From JAVBKU01 sp031553875 (GTDB lineage Bacteria > Bacteroidota > Bacteroidia > Bacteroidales > Rikenellaceae): a stretch of 64,000 nucleotides of DNA. Below the pieces are notes generated by a model that was not told the origin of the DNA, ran no database searches, and saw only the letters and a list, made by a program, of their open reading frames with translations. Numbering within the stretch: the stretch's first letter is position 1; every line of letters starts with the position of its first letter. Below are positions 1 to 11,471 of the stretch, piece by piece. The stretch covers positions 1-64,000 of the forward strand of contig JAVBKU010000008.1 in the NCBI GenBank assembly GCA_031553875.1. Direction: 5' to 3'. Made by a program: the position numbers and the translations under genes.

Positions 1-31
1 GACCGAAACCCCGGCGAACATCATTTTGAAG

Positions 32-104
32 AGCGGAAGACGAGGTTCGAACTCGCGACCCTTAGCTTGGAAGGCTAATGCTCTACCAACTGAGCTACTT
101 CCGC
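32..104 (-). tRNA. tRNA-Gly (TCC)
   Basis: Read on the minus strand this is a complete 73-nt cloverleaf. The acceptor stem GCGGAAG pairs with CTTCCGC and the discriminator is U, as usual for glycine. The D-arm is AGCTCAGTTGGTAGAGC, the anticodon loop is CTTCCAA with anticodon TCC, and the T-arm contains GTTCGAACC. No 3' CCA is encoded. It is the third tRNA of a co-oriented trio (Thr, Tyr, Gly) that points off the left edge, where Bacteroidales genomes usually carry another tRNA and tuf (family knowledge, not visible here). Confidence 0.97.
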
Positions 105-112
105 AAAATCAG

Positions 113-195
113 TGGGCGAAGATGGATTCGAACCACCGAAGTCGTAAGACAGCAGATTTACAGTCTGCCCCATTTGGCCACTCTGGTATTCGCCC
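113..195 (-). tRNA. tRNA-Tyr (GTA)
   Basis: This is an 83-nt class II tRNA on the minus strand. Acceptor GGGCGAA pairs with TTCGCCC and the discriminator is A. The anticodon loop contains CTGTAAA with anticodon GTA. The long variable arm expected for bacterial tRNA-Tyr lies between the anticodon arm and the T-arm (GGTTCGAATCC). It sits 8 nt upstream of tRNA-Gly and is probably processed from the same transcript. Confidence 0.97.
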
Positions 196-334
196 TTGAA
201 TATATAGTGTAAAGAACTCTCCGCCTCTCTCGTTTCCCTCTCTTGTTTCTCGCTGCCCCGCTCTTAATCCTCGGCCGTTATGGCCTCTGGATCTCAGAGA
301 GTTGCCGCTTTTGTAAAGCCCGCCCCCTCCTTCG

Positions 335-408
335 AGCCGATGGAGGGATTCGAACCCCCGACCAGCTGATTACAAATCAGCTGCTCTGGCCAACTGAGCT
401 ACATCGGC
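335..408 (-). tRNA. tRNA-Thr (TGT)
   Basis: Minus-strand 74-nt cloverleaf. Acceptor GCCGATG pairs with CATCGGC and the discriminator is U. The D-arm reads AGCTCAGTTGGCCAGAGC, the anticodon stem CTGAT/ATCAG encloses anticodon TGT, and the T-arm is GGGGGTTCGAATCCC. It is the first gene of the tRNA transcription unit, about 25 nt downstream of a strong Bacteroidota-type promoter. Confidence 0.97.
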
Positions 409-431
409 AGTCTACCGCATTTTAGGGATTG

Positions 432-463
432 CAAAAGTACGATATATAATTTTAAAACGCAAA
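432..463 (-). promoter_or_regulatory. Bacteroidota promoter of the tRNA operon
   Basis: On the minus strand TTTG (460-463) is followed after exactly 20 nt by TACTTTTG (432-439). This matches the Bacteroidota primary sigma consensus TTTG-N19-21-TAnnTTTG perfectly. The predicted transcript start lies just upstream of tRNA-Thr. Confidence 0.85.
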
Positions 464-624
464 CTTTGCCGCTGAAAATTACATATTTTACGATTTTCTT
501 CCAACGTCCTGCGCCGCCCCTTATGTAGTTCCGCGAGACGAACACAGGCCGCAAAGGTACACAGATTTTTGAATTAACGAAACAAATCCTCCCGGAATTA
601 ATGCGGGGCACGGGATTGCGGGGA

Positions 625-655
625 TTTGCTATTGACAGGTATTTTCATACTTTTG
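625..655 (+). promoter_or_regulatory. Promoter of the GH28/esterase pair
   Basis: TTTG (625-628), a 19-nt spacer, then TACTTTTG (648-655): a perfect match to the Bacteroidota consensus. The transcript would begin near 660. This excludes an in-frame ATG at 626 as start and supports the ATG at 713. Confidence 0.8.
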
Positions 656-712
656 TGTGAGGCGGTCCTTTTTGCGGCGCCTCGATTACGTACAAATATC
701 TTAGTTAAAAAT

Positions 713-2293
713 ATGATAAAGAGAGTGTTGGCGGTCATTGCCCTGTGTGGCTTGATCTTTTCGGCTTCGGCCCAGAGCCCCTCTGCGGGCGGGCAGGGCG
801 TGTATTTCGTGACCGATTTTGGCGCTAAAGGCGACGGTAAAAGCGTGGATACCAAAGCCATACAGGCGGCTATCGACAAGGCCTCGGCCTCCGGCGGAGG
901 TAAAGTGGTATTCCCAGCGGGACAATACGTGTCGGGCTCGATAGTGCTCAAGGATTATATCGTGTTGAGATTCGCCCCGGGGTCGATACTGCTGGGAAGT
1001 CTCGATATGAAGGACTATCCCGAGGATCTGGGTCGTATCCGAATGAGCGAGGGCAACTACTTTGCCGGCCCCCTGATCTACGCCGAGGGGTGCAGGTATA
1101 TAGGCCTCGAGGGGCCGGGTATCATCGACGGACGCGGCGAGAGGGGGAATTTCGCCCCCATGCCCGTGACCAATATCCGCCCGGGGCTGGTGCGATTTAC
1201 CGATTGCATCTTCGTGAGCATAAAGGAGGTCACCCTGCGCAACTCGGCTCGCTGGACGCTCCACCTGCGCGGTTGTGAGGACGTGGACATCCACGGCATA
1301 AGGCTCAACAGCAACGTCAACCGCAATAACGACGGTATCGATGTGGACGGATGCCGCAGGGTGAGCATCACCGGCTCCAACATCAACGCCGAGGACGACG
1401 CCATAGTGCTCAAGTCCTTTACTCGTGACCGTGTGACCGATATCGTCATCTCCGACTGTATCCTCGAGAGCACCTGCTCGGCCTTGAAGATAGGCACGGA
1501 GACCGTGGGCCTGTTCGAGAATATCTCCATCAGTAACTGTGTGATAATAGGGTCGAGGGGTATCGGCCTCTACTCGATGGACGGCGCCGATATCAACAAC
1601 GTGACCATATCCAACATCTCGCTGCGCGACTGTAAGTCGGTGATTCAGGTGCGCCTGGGCGAGAGGCTCAAACCGTATAATATGCCCAAGGATATGCACT
1701 TCAGCCACGCCGGCCGCATACGCAACGTGATGATAAGCAACATTCAGGCTACGGGAGTGGAACAGAGCCAGGACTTTATCTCGGGCGTCCCGGGCCGTAA
1801 TATCGAGAATCTAGACCTCTCCAATATCCGCATCACCTACTTCGGTACCGGGACCAAAGACCTGGCCGTGCGCGCCATCCCCGAGGAGAAGGCTCGTTAT
1901 CCCAAGATCGGGATGTTCGGCGACCTACCCTCCTACGGTTTCTTCATACGCCATGTTGACGGGGTGAGGCTCCACAACATACAGTTCGACTATATAAACT
2001 CCGACGCCCGCCCGGCCATTGTGTTCGACGACGTGAGGGGCGTGAACCTCTCCGACTGCCGTTTCAAGGCCAATACCTCCGACGAGGCCCTGCTGCGCCT
2101 GACTAATGTGCGCGGGGCGGATATACGCACATCTTCGGTGCAGGGTGTGAAGGATACCTTTGTGAGCGTGCAGGGCGAGGCCTCCGACAGCGTGGTGGTG
2201 AGGGATAATATACTTTATGGTGTAAAGAATATAGTGGGCAGGGGCAAGGAGGTCAAGGGACAGGTGATAAAGGAGGCGGGGAATATACGTTAA
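713..2293 (+). CDS. GH28-like right-handed beta-helix glycoside hydrolase (polygalacturonase family)
   Basis: A secreted or periplasmic 526-residue protein. The start at 713 gives a clean Sec signal peptide (MIKRVLAVIALCGLIFSASA) and lies downstream of the promoter at 625-655. It opens with the typical beta-helix entry (DFGAKGDGKSVDTKAIQAAI) and has repeated coil units. GH28 hallmarks are NNDGID near residue 204 and EDDAIVLKS near 226, supplying acidic catalytic positions. The canonical GHG histidine segment is not seen; the equivalent region reads SRGIGLYS near 281, preceded by ALKIGTET. It may therefore be a divergent GH28 or a related beta-helix enzyme. Pectin or rhamnogalacturonan-type substrates are inferred from the family. 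The esterase gene follows after 17 nt, probably co-transcribed. Confidence 0.85.
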   Translation: MIKRVLAVIALCGLIFSASAQSPSAGGQGVYFVTDFGAKGDGKSVDTKAIQAAIDKASASGGGKVVFPAGQYVSGSIVLKDYIVLRFAPGSILLGSLDMKDYPEDLGRIRMSEGNYFAGPLIYAEGCRYIGLEGPGIIDGRGERGNFAPMPVTNIRPGLVRFTDCIFVSIKEVTLRNSARWTLHLRGCEDVDIHGIRLNSNVNRNNDGIDVDGCRRVSITGSNINAEDDAIVLKSFTRDRVTDIVISDCILESTCSALKIGTETVGLFENISISNCVIIGSRGIGLYSMDGADINNVTISNISLRDCKSVIQVRLGERLKPYNMPKDMHFSHAGRIRNVMISNIQATGVEQSQDFISGVPGRNIENLDLSNIRITYFGTGTKDLAVRAIPEEKARYPKIGMFGDLPSYGFFIRHVDGVRLHNIQFDYINSDARPAIVFDDVRGVNLSDCRFKANTSDEALLRLTNVRGADIRTSSVQGVKDTFVSVQGEASDSVVVRDNILYGVKNIVGRGKEVKGQVIKEAGNIR

Positions 2294-2310
2294 TATATTA
2301 ATAAGGTATA

Positions 2311-3279
2311 ATGAGGAATTTTATATTTTCCGCGTTGGCGGTGATAGCGTTTTTCGGAGGTGCGGGTGATGCCCGTGCAGCCTCGTATGCCGCCAAATGG
2401 GAGGGATTTACCAAAGACAGTGTCATATCTCCCCTCGACGGGTACGTGAACAGGTTCTACTACCGATCGGCTGTAAAGGACGGTAAGAAGAAACCGCTCG
2501 TGGTGTCGCTGCACCAGTGGAGCGCCGACTACGCCCATTACAGCGGATCCCTGGCCGAGCAGACCCTGGAAGGGGATTGGAATTACATACATCCCGATTT
2601 CCGTGGGCCCAACAATCATCCCAAGGCGTGTGGAAGTCCATACGTGATCTCTGATATCGATCAGGCGATAGATTGGGCGATCAAGCATCTGCCCGTGGAC
2701 GAGTCGCGTATATATATAGTAGGGGCGAGCGGCGGCGGCTATGCCTCGCTGTGCCACCTGATGCTCTCCTCGAAGAAGATCAGGGAGTATTCCGTGTGGG
2801 TGCCAATAACCGACCTCGACAGGTGGTATTATGAATCGCTGTCGCGCGTGCCCAGGTACGCCGACAATATACGCCGTTGCGTGGGCGATGAGAACGGTTA
2901 TTCCGCCGCCGAAGCCCACAAGCGCTCGCCGCTGTATATGACCACGCCCGTCGGCAAGTTCAAGGACACGAAAGTCAATATATATGTGGGCATACACGAC
3001 GGCTACAAGGGCTCCGTGCCTATAATCCATTCAATCACCTTTTATAATAAGGTAGCTAAAGACCTTGGAGCGAAGGAGGAGAATCTCGTACCGTGGCAGG
3101 ATATCTCGTGGATGCTCACTACACGTACAGCCCCCGCGGAAACGAATATTGAGATGTGCGGCAGGAAGGTGCACTGTTTCAGGGCATTCGGCAATGTGTC
3201 GCTCACCGTGTTCGAGGGCGCGCATGAAATGATCGCCGAAAGGGTGCCGGTGTTGATCGGGCTGAAGCCGGTGGAGTAA
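2311..3279 (+). CDS. Secreted alpha/beta-hydrolase (esterase/peptidase-like)
   Basis: A 322-residue protein with an N-terminal signal peptide (MRNFIFSALAVIAFFGGAGDARA). The alpha/beta-hydrolase nucleophile elbow is GASGGG with Ser140. Asp230 (GIHDGYKGS) and His305 (EGAHE) complete a plausible catalytic triad in the usual order, and HPDFRGP near 94-100 resembles the oxyanion-side motif of prolyl-oligopeptidase-like esterases. It follows the GH28 gene by 17 nt, which suggests removal of ester groups from the same plant glycan; this role is inference. No second promoter is visible. Confidence 0.8.
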   Translation: MRNFIFSALAVIAFFGGAGDARAASYAAKWEGFTKDSVISPLDGYVNRFYYRSAVKDGKKKPLVVSLHQWSADYAHYSGSLAEQTLEGDWNYIHPDFRGPNNHPKACGSPYVISDIDQAIDWAIKHLPVDESRIYIVGASGGGYASLCHLMLSSKKIREYSVWVPITDLDRWYYESLSRVPRYADNIRRCVGDENGYSAAEAHKRSPLYMTTPVGKFKDTKVNIYVGIHDGYKGSVPIIHSITFYNKVAKDLGAKEENLVPWQDISWMLTTRTAPAETNIEMCGRKVHCFRAFGNVSLTVFEGAHEMIAERVPVLIGLKPVE

Positions 3280-3313
3280 GTCCCGCCGAGGGGGAAATAA
3301 ACTACATTTCTTT

Positions 3314-3503
3314 CCGTACCTTTTGTGCACACAAAAGGTACCCCAAAAGTGCCGCCTGCGGATATTCACTGACAGTGGTCTTCGTACATCCTAAAACGTC
3401 GAACTCCTCCTTTTTAGCCAAGCCTGCGGCCTGTCTAACAGTCGTTAGACACAGCGTCGTTTTTTAACGGATTCCCTCGCCCCCTGTCTGGGCGTGAATA
3501 TCT
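3314..3503 (+). repeat. Long intergenic repeat element, copy A
   Basis: About 190 nt of the 412-base gap before hpf matches, by eye, the reverse complement of 5085-5276. Both copies open with a palindrome (here GTACCTTTTGTG-CA-CACAAAAGGTAC), share the exact 19-mer CTTCGTACATCCTAAAACG (3380-3398), then a similar block containing TTAACGGA-T-TCCCTCG. Overall identity looks like roughly two thirds. No ORF spans it. It behaves like a dispersed noncoding repeat of unknown function. Confidence 0.7.
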
Positions 3504-3591
3504 CGCAATTGGCGGAAAGCAAGCGCCTACGGCGCTTTAGGGAAGAAAGCCTTTATGTTACAGGTAGCTCTATCTGTGCAATGGAAAACTC

Positions 3592-3623
3592 CGAGGGCCG
3601 GTATCCATAGATACCGGCCCTCG
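3592..3623 (-). terminator. Hairpin downstream of hpf
   Basis: A perfect 14-bp stem CGAGGGCCGGTATC / GATACCGGCCCTCG around a 4-nt loop, about 70 nt past the hpf stop codon on the minus strand. The minus-strand sequence after it is only weakly T-rich (GGAGTTTTCC). Confidence 0.6.
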
Positions 3624-3691
3624 CCTTCAAACACTAATTAATATGTAAACGGCGCCACGGGAACTTCACTTACCCCCATAGGCTTCCGCCA

Positions 3692-3982
3692 TTATTTTTT
3701 CGCTTTCTGCTTTTCGATCTGCTTTTTCACGGCGTCGATACATTCGTCCACCGCTTCCTCGAAACTCTTGGCCCTGCGCTCGGCCACCAGGTCTCCCCCA
3801 GGGATGATGATGTTCACGGTGGCCACCTTGTTGCCGCTCTCGTGATCCTTGTCGATCTTGAGGAACACATCGGCAGATATTATTTTATCCTCGAATTTTT
3901 CCAGCTTTTCCAGCTTGCTCTCGACAAATTCCGTCAGCTTCCTGTCTGCGTCGAATTTTACGGACTGAATCTTCACGTTCAT
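3692..3982 (-). CDS. hpf: Ribosome hibernation-promoting factor (short HPF/RaiA family)
   Basis: A 96-residue protein starting MNVKIQSVKFDADRKL, the usual beginning of short HPF/YfiA proteins, with the conserved basic second helix AERRAKSFEEAVDECIDAVKKQ. It binds the 30S decoding region and dimerises or silences ribosomes in stationary phase (family knowledge). Two earlier in-frame ATGs exist (3997 and 3988), but the ATG at 3982 has a rare good Shine-Dalgarno match GGGAGGA six nt upstream and fits homologues best. TAAATTTG at 3995-4002 could be a -7 box but has no good -33 partner. It follows xerC by 119 nt, as commonly seen in Bacteroidales. Confidence 0.92.
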   Translation of the reverse strand: MNVKIQSVKFDADRKLTEFVESKLEKLEKFEDKIISADVFLKIDKDHESGNKVATVNIIIPGGDLVAERRAKSFEEAVDECIDAVKKQIEKQKAKK

Positions 3983-4101
3983 AATCATTCCTCCCAAATT
4001 TAATTAATATATCGGCTCACCCCGCAGGGCTCGCCCTGTATCTTTATAACGTTCCCGCAGGCGGCATATTACCCTGCGGGCCGCGTTTATTTCCGTCCTT
4101 T

Positions 4102-4998
4102 TTATTCTTTTTTAGCCCTGGGGTGCGCCACGCTGTACACCTTCTTGAGCTGCTCTATATTGTTGTGGGTGTAGACCTGCGTCGCGGCCAGGCTCTGATG
4201 CCCCAGCAACTCCTGTATCACCCTTATGTCCACCCCCGAGTTAAGCAAGTGGGTCGCGAACGTGTGGCGAAGGATGTGGGGGTTGGTCTTCCCCTGAACC
4301 CCGCCCTCCTGCAACACCTCTCTCACTACGCGATACACCTCCGTGCGGGAAATCTGCTTACGCCGCTTGCTTAAAAATAAGAAATCTTCGCCGCTTATGC
4401 AAGGATTTGCGCGATTGTTTTCGATCAAAGCCTTCACTTTTTCACTCACGTAAGGTATCACGGGTATCACCCGCTCCTTATCCCCCTTTCCGTGCACCCG
4501 CAATTGCGAGCCACCCGACGAAAAATCGCCCTCCCGTATGCCGGTGAGCTCTGCAAGACGTATGCCGCAAGCGTAAAAAAGCAGGACAATCACCTCATCG
4601 CGCAGCGATATTTTTTCGTTCTCCTCCATCGTCTCCATCATGCGCGTGACGTCGGCCATTTTGCCCTCGGCTATAAAGGGAGGCAGGCGGCGTGGTGTCT
4701 TGAGCGAAGAGATAAGTGCGAACGGATTTTTGTCGACCAGTCCTTTCTTACGCAGAAAGCGGAACAGGGCCTTGACCGACGAAATCTTGCGGTTGATACT
4801 GCGCGCCGAGAGGCCCTCCTCGCTCATCGACATGATCCAATCCTTGATGTCGGGGCCGGTGACCAGCGTGGGGTCGAAGTTGTCGGGGTCCTGCCCTAAA
4901 TAGAGGGCGAACGAATTTATGTCTGCCTCGTACGCGGCGTAGGTGTGCCGCGAGTAGCGTTTTTCGTCCCGGAGGTATGATTTGAAGCGGTCGATCAT
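4102..4998 (-). CDS. xerC: Tyrosine recombinase XerC/XerD-like
   Basis: A 298-residue site-specific recombinase. It has an N-terminal SAM-like DNA-binding domain (about 1-85) and a catalytic domain with all six tyrosine-recombinase residues: R147 (GIRLAEL), K171 (HGKGDKERVIP), H241 and R244 (HILRHTFATH), H267 (ELLGHQSL) and nucleophile Y276 (QVYTH). The likely role is chromosome dimer resolution at dif. The start at 4998 is preferred over one 28 codons upstream because it fits the family length and lies directly below TATATTTG (5002-5009) and TATTTTTG (5010-5017), either of which could be a -7 element and would give a very short leader. Flanking long repeats are noted separately. Confidence 0.92.
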   Translation of the reverse strand: MIDRFKSYLRDEKRYSRHTYAAYEADINSFALYLGQDPDNFDPTLVTGPDIKDWIMSMSEEGLSARSINRKISSVKALFRFLRKKGLVDKNPFALISSLKTPRRLPPFIAEGKMADVTRMMETMEENEKISLRDEVIVLLFYACGIRLAELTGIREGDFSSGGSQLRVHGKGDKERVIPVIPYVSEKVKALIENNRANPCISGEDFLFLSKRRKQISRTEVYRVVREVLQEGGVQGKTNPHILRHTFATHLLNSGVDIRVIQELLGHQSLAATQVYTHNNIEQLKKVYSVAHPRAKKE

Positions 4999-5084
4999 AT
5001 GCAAATATACAAAAATAGTATTGTTTAGATATCTGTTCGAGATATCAATAAAGTGCCCATAGGGCACTTGTAATCCCCGCATCT

Positions 5085-5276
5085 GAAGATTTCCGCCCGG
5101 AGGAGTGACGAGGGAGTCCGTTAAGAAACGCCACTTGTCCGCCGAACGTTAGCGGGGGCGAAGATCCCGCTAAAAGGAGAAGTTTGGCGTTTTAGGATGT
5201 ACGAAGTCGCTCGTCAGGAAATCTTCATCGGCGGGGCACGTTTTGGTAGTACCTTTTGCGTGATCAAAAGGTACGA
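5085..5276 (-). repeat. Long intergenic repeat element, copy B (inverted relative to copy A)
   Basis: Read on the minus strand this begins with the palindrome GTACCTTTTG-N6-CAAAAGGTAC, contains the same 19-mer core (plus-strand 5188-5206), and ends with a block matching TTAACGGA-TCCCTCG of copy A. Together with copy A it brackets hpf-xerC as a long imperfect inverted repeat. It fills most of the gap between purL and xerC. Confidence 0.7.
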
Positions 5277-5332
5277 GAATATAGAATATGATTTTATAAA
5301 CTGTAAGGATGTATAGTATACAATAACAGAAA

Positions 5333-5352
5333 GCCCTTGCATACGCAAAGGC
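5333..5352 (-). terminator. Possible terminator of purL
   Basis: On the minus strand GCCTTTGC-gtat-GCAAGGGC, an 8-bp stem with one mismatch, is followed by TTTCTGTTATT. It lies 27 nt past the purL stop codon. Confidence 0.5.
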
Positions 5353-5378
5353 CTTCCGCTATTTATATAATATAAGGT

Positions 5379-9068
<3,690 letters not shown>

Positions 9069-9072
9069 ATAT

Positions 9073-9798
9073 CTATTTTTTGTATGTTTCGTTCATCTTT
9101 ATCTCCCCGTAGGGTATGGTGTAGACGCTCGGGCCGAACGACCTCGGGGCTATCTCGTAGAGATTATAGGTCATAACCGCCCCCACGCTGTCCAGTCCAA
9201 TATTGCGCGGTAAAGGTAGGCTATCTATCGGAACAAACAAAGAGGCTGAGTCGGCAGAAGAGCGTTCTTCGCGGAGAAACCACCTGAAATATCCCCTGTT
9301 AAGATTTTCAAGAGAGGGAATGTCGGTGAAAATATCGGACGGGGAGAGGCTCTTACCCGTGCGGCGGTCGAAGTTGAGACATCTTATCTCCTGCATCCCG
9401 TTGGCCCCGCCGGTAAAGATATAACGGTTGATCTCGAGCGATACGATATAGGGGGTTTGATAGGCTTTCCACGATGAGGTGAGTTCCCATCCCGCGGCGT
9501 TCTCCACGCGGGGTTTCTCTGCGATAAGGGCCATCACGAAGGCGGGGAGGTTGAGCGAGTCGCCCTTATCCTCGAACCACGTTTCGCTCTTGAGCAGCGA
9601 CACCACGGCTTTATTTATACTATCGGCCTCGGCGCCGCCCACGAATACGGGGTAGGAGAGGTCGATATCGAGCTTTTCACCGTGATAGGTCAGTTCCGCG
9701 CTGTCGATAATAAGCGGGAAGGCGGTCGCGTTCTCCTTTTTCGAGTTGCAGGAGCAGAGCAGGGCGGCGGCAAGCAGTATGTAGAGGGCTTTTTTCAC
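9073..9798 (-). CDS. Lipoprotein with DUF4163/DUF3298-like (RsiV-type) domains
   Basis: A 241-residue lipoprotein. The signal peptide ends in lipobox LLCSC with Cys16 or 17 as the lipidation site. The body begins with a beta-rich block (IDLSYPVFVGG) and continues with SSWKAYQTPYIVSLEINRYI and TGGANGMQEI, followed by FDRRTGKSLSPSDIF, the pattern of DUF4163 plus DUF3298 proteins. The biochemical role is unknown. It lies 45 nt below aroK and 4 nt above purL and is probably co-transcribed with them, without an obvious functional link. Confidence 0.75.
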   Translation of the reverse strand: MKKALYILLAAALLCSCNSKKENATAFPLIIDSAELTYHGEKLDIDLSYPVFVGGAEADSINKAVVSLLKSETWFEDKGDSLNLPAFVMALIAEKPRVENAAGWELTSSWKAYQTPYIVSLEINRYIFTGGANGMQEIRCLNFDRRTGKSLSPSDIFTDIPSLENLNRGYFRWFLREERSSADSASLFVPIDSLPLPRNIGLDSVGAVMTYNLYEIAPRSFGPSVYTIPYGEIKMNETYKK

Positions 9799-9843
9799 GG
9801 CACTTATGTTTAATTTGATTATCGAGAATTCGGGTAACTCACG

Positions 9844-10362
9844 TTATTTGCAATAATCCAGATAGGCGGAGATATGGTTGGCTATGTATTCGTCGCTCAC
9901 ACCGTCGCAGTCGATGGTGAGCTTGGCTTTGCGGTAGGTCTCTTCCCTGCGCCCGAGGCTCGTGCGGATGAAGTCAGTGAGCTCCTCGGGGCTCTTGCCG
10001 CGCACCAGGGGGCGTTTGGCCTGCCCGGGCAGCAGCCTTGTGGTCAGTTTCTCGGGCGACATGCAGAGGTATATGGTACATCCCAGGCGGTTCATCTCCT
10101 CCATATTGTCATGGAAGCAGGGCGCTCCGCCGCCGGTGGCCACCAGCACATTGTCTTCCTCCCCGAGGCCGCGGATAAGGTCGCGCTCCGCCTCGCGGAA
10201 GTAGTCTTCCCCCTTCATTGCGAATATCTCGGATACGGGCATGCCCTCGAGGCGCTCGATCTCGGCGTCCATGTCGAGGAAGCGCAGGCCCAGCCTCTTG
10301 GCGGCTGGCCGGCCTATTGTGGTCTTGCCGCATCCCATGTATCCTATAAGAAATATTCTCAT
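9844..10362 (-). CDS. aroK: Shikimate kinase
   Basis: A 172-residue cytoplasmic kinase that phosphorylates shikimate in the chorismate pathway. Walker A is GYMGCGKTTIGR at residues 7-18. The shikimate-binding DMD motif (RFLDMDAEIER) follows, then FREAERDLI and the glycine-rich VATGGGAP segment. A lid region RPLVRGK is also present. Full family length. It sits between vanW (52-nt gap) and the lipoprotein gene (45-nt gap) in the same minus-strand unit. Confidence 0.95.
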   Translation of the reverse strand: MRIFLIGYMGCGKTTIGRPAAKRLGLRFLDMDAEIERLEGMPVSEIFAMKGEDYFREAERDLIRGLGEEDNVLVATGGGAPCFHDNMEEMNRLGCTIYLCMSPEKLTTRLLPGQAKRPLVRGKSPEELTDFIRTSLGRREETYRKAKLTIDCDGVSDEYIANHISAYLDYCK

Positions 10363-10414
10363 CGTGTTTATTCTGTGAAAATGGCCACTATTAAAGACGT
10401 CCCGCGTGGACGGT

Positions 10415-11248
10415 TTATTGCCCGCCCGGGGTCATGTCGATATAATTCTCAGGAATGTATGCCACCCGCGCGAAGTTCTTGGATATCAACTCTTCCTCCA
10501 CGACCCTGCCGCCCTCGAATTTGAGCTGTTTCTCCCTCCATATTTCGTTGCGGCGGTAGAACTCGTCTTCTATTTTTAAGAAGGCATGCTCCTTTTCCAC
10601 CACATGGTAGGCGTAGTCCAACTCGCCGTCCATCAGCAGTTCGCCCTCGAGGCACTTTTCGCTCAACCATAGGTTTATCTGAAATGTGTAGGGCGTATTG
10701 TTGGTGAACTGGTAGTCGAGATAGTTGTAGAACACCGTGGCTCCGCTGCCGAAGGGCAACACCCGCCCGTCGTCGGGGAAGGGATCGAAGGAGTGGTGGT
10801 GGCGTTCGGTCACCGTCAGGGGGCTGTGGATCACCATCCAGTGTATCAGGTTGGCTATCTGGCACAGACCGCCGCCGATACCCGGCTTTGCCTTGCCCAT
10901 AGAGAGCTCCATGCCCATCAGGTAGCCCTTGCGTTTTGTGGTGAGGCCCACAAGGCGGCAGAACGAGAAGACCTCTCCGGGGCGGATCACGATGCCCGTG
11001 ATCTTGCCTGTGGCGATACGCAGATTGGTGACCTTATTCACCTGCAGCTGCATGTCGCTGTCGCCCAGCTTGCGGATTAATACCGACTGGTGTTTTTTGA
11101 CTTTGAAGGGAAGTTTGTCCCCACTCCTTTTTGAAGCGTACCGACGGCCGTCGGTATACCATTTAAGGTATCTCTGAGCGCGCCTCGCCCATACGGCAAG
11201 GAAATAAAGAGCGGGATGCCTCTGGCTTAGTAGCTTTCTTTCGCCCAT
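10415..11248 (-). CDS. VanW-family protein
   Basis: A 277-residue protein with the VanW core: RIATGKITGIVIRPGEVFSF, LVGLTTKRKGYLMG, the highly conserved GIGGGLCQIANLIHWM, ERHHHSFDPFPDDGRVLPFGSGATVFYNYLD. No signal peptide or membrane segment is evident. Despite the name, taken from vancomycin-resistance clusters, the molecular function of the family is not established and nothing here suggests a resistance operon. It is the first gene of the vanW-aroK-lipoprotein-purL run. Confidence 0.85.
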   Translation of the reverse strand: MGERKLLSQRHPALYFLAVWARRAQRYLKWYTDGRRYASKRSGDKLPFKVKKHQSVLIRKLGDSDMQLQVNKVTNLRIATGKITGIVIRPGEVFSFCRLVGLTTKRKGYLMGMELSMGKAKPGIGGGLCQIANLIHWMVIHSPLTVTERHHHSFDPFPDDGRVLPFGSGATVFYNYLDYQFTNNTPYTFQINLWLSEKCLEGELLMDGELDYAYHVVEKEHAFLKIEDEFYRRNEIWREKQLKFEGGRVVEEELISKNFARVAYIPENYIDMTPGGQ

Positions 11249-11322
11249 GTCGTTTTTATGTGCCGGCCGCAGAGATGTTTCGCCGTTTAGTTATTTTAAG
11301 TTTAAGGACTCGGAGAGTCAGC

Positions 11323-11360
11323 AAGTCCCCCTTCGCAAAGGGGGATTTAGGGGGTTTGTA
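11323..11360. repeat. GC-rich palindromic repeat (CCCCCTT-AAGGGGG)
   Basis: CCCCCTT (11327-11333), loop CGCA, AAGGGGG (11338-11344), continuing GATTTAGGGGGTTT. The AGTCCCCCTT...AAGGGGGATTTAGGGGG pattern is a widespread intergenic repeat type in bacteria (general knowledge). It lies between parC and vanW. Confidence 0.55.
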
Positions 11361-11371
11361 AAAGAATACCC

Positions 11372-11471
11372 GGGCATCGCAGATGCCCTTAATGCAAATC
11401 ATGTCCGTTTAACAGATAGAACAAGCCGATTTGTATGCCGTTCCCGTTTGAACGGACAGGATTTACATTAA
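11372..11471. repeat. Stacked palindromes downstream of parC
   Basis: Two nested structures. GGGCATC-gca-GATGCCC (11372-11388) is a perfect 7-bp hairpin. Directly adjoining it, TTAATGCAAATCATGTCCGTT (positions 11389-11409) is inverted at 11451-11471 with two mismatches over 21 nt. The outer right arm overlaps the parC stop codon. On the minus strand the small hairpin is followed by GGGTATTCTTTT, so the region may end parC transcription, but it may also be a mobile palindromic repeat. Confidence 0.6.

Noticed and set aside
701..1708. A 335-codon minus-strand frame opposite the GH28-like gene
   Set aside because: The sense strand has a signal peptide, beta-helix motifs and a perfect promoter; the antisense product shows no family features.
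10415..11248. Vancomycin-resistance cluster suggested by the VanW-family gene
   Set aside because: No vanA/B ligase, vanH, vanX or regulator genes are nearby; VanW-domain proteins occur widely without resistance.
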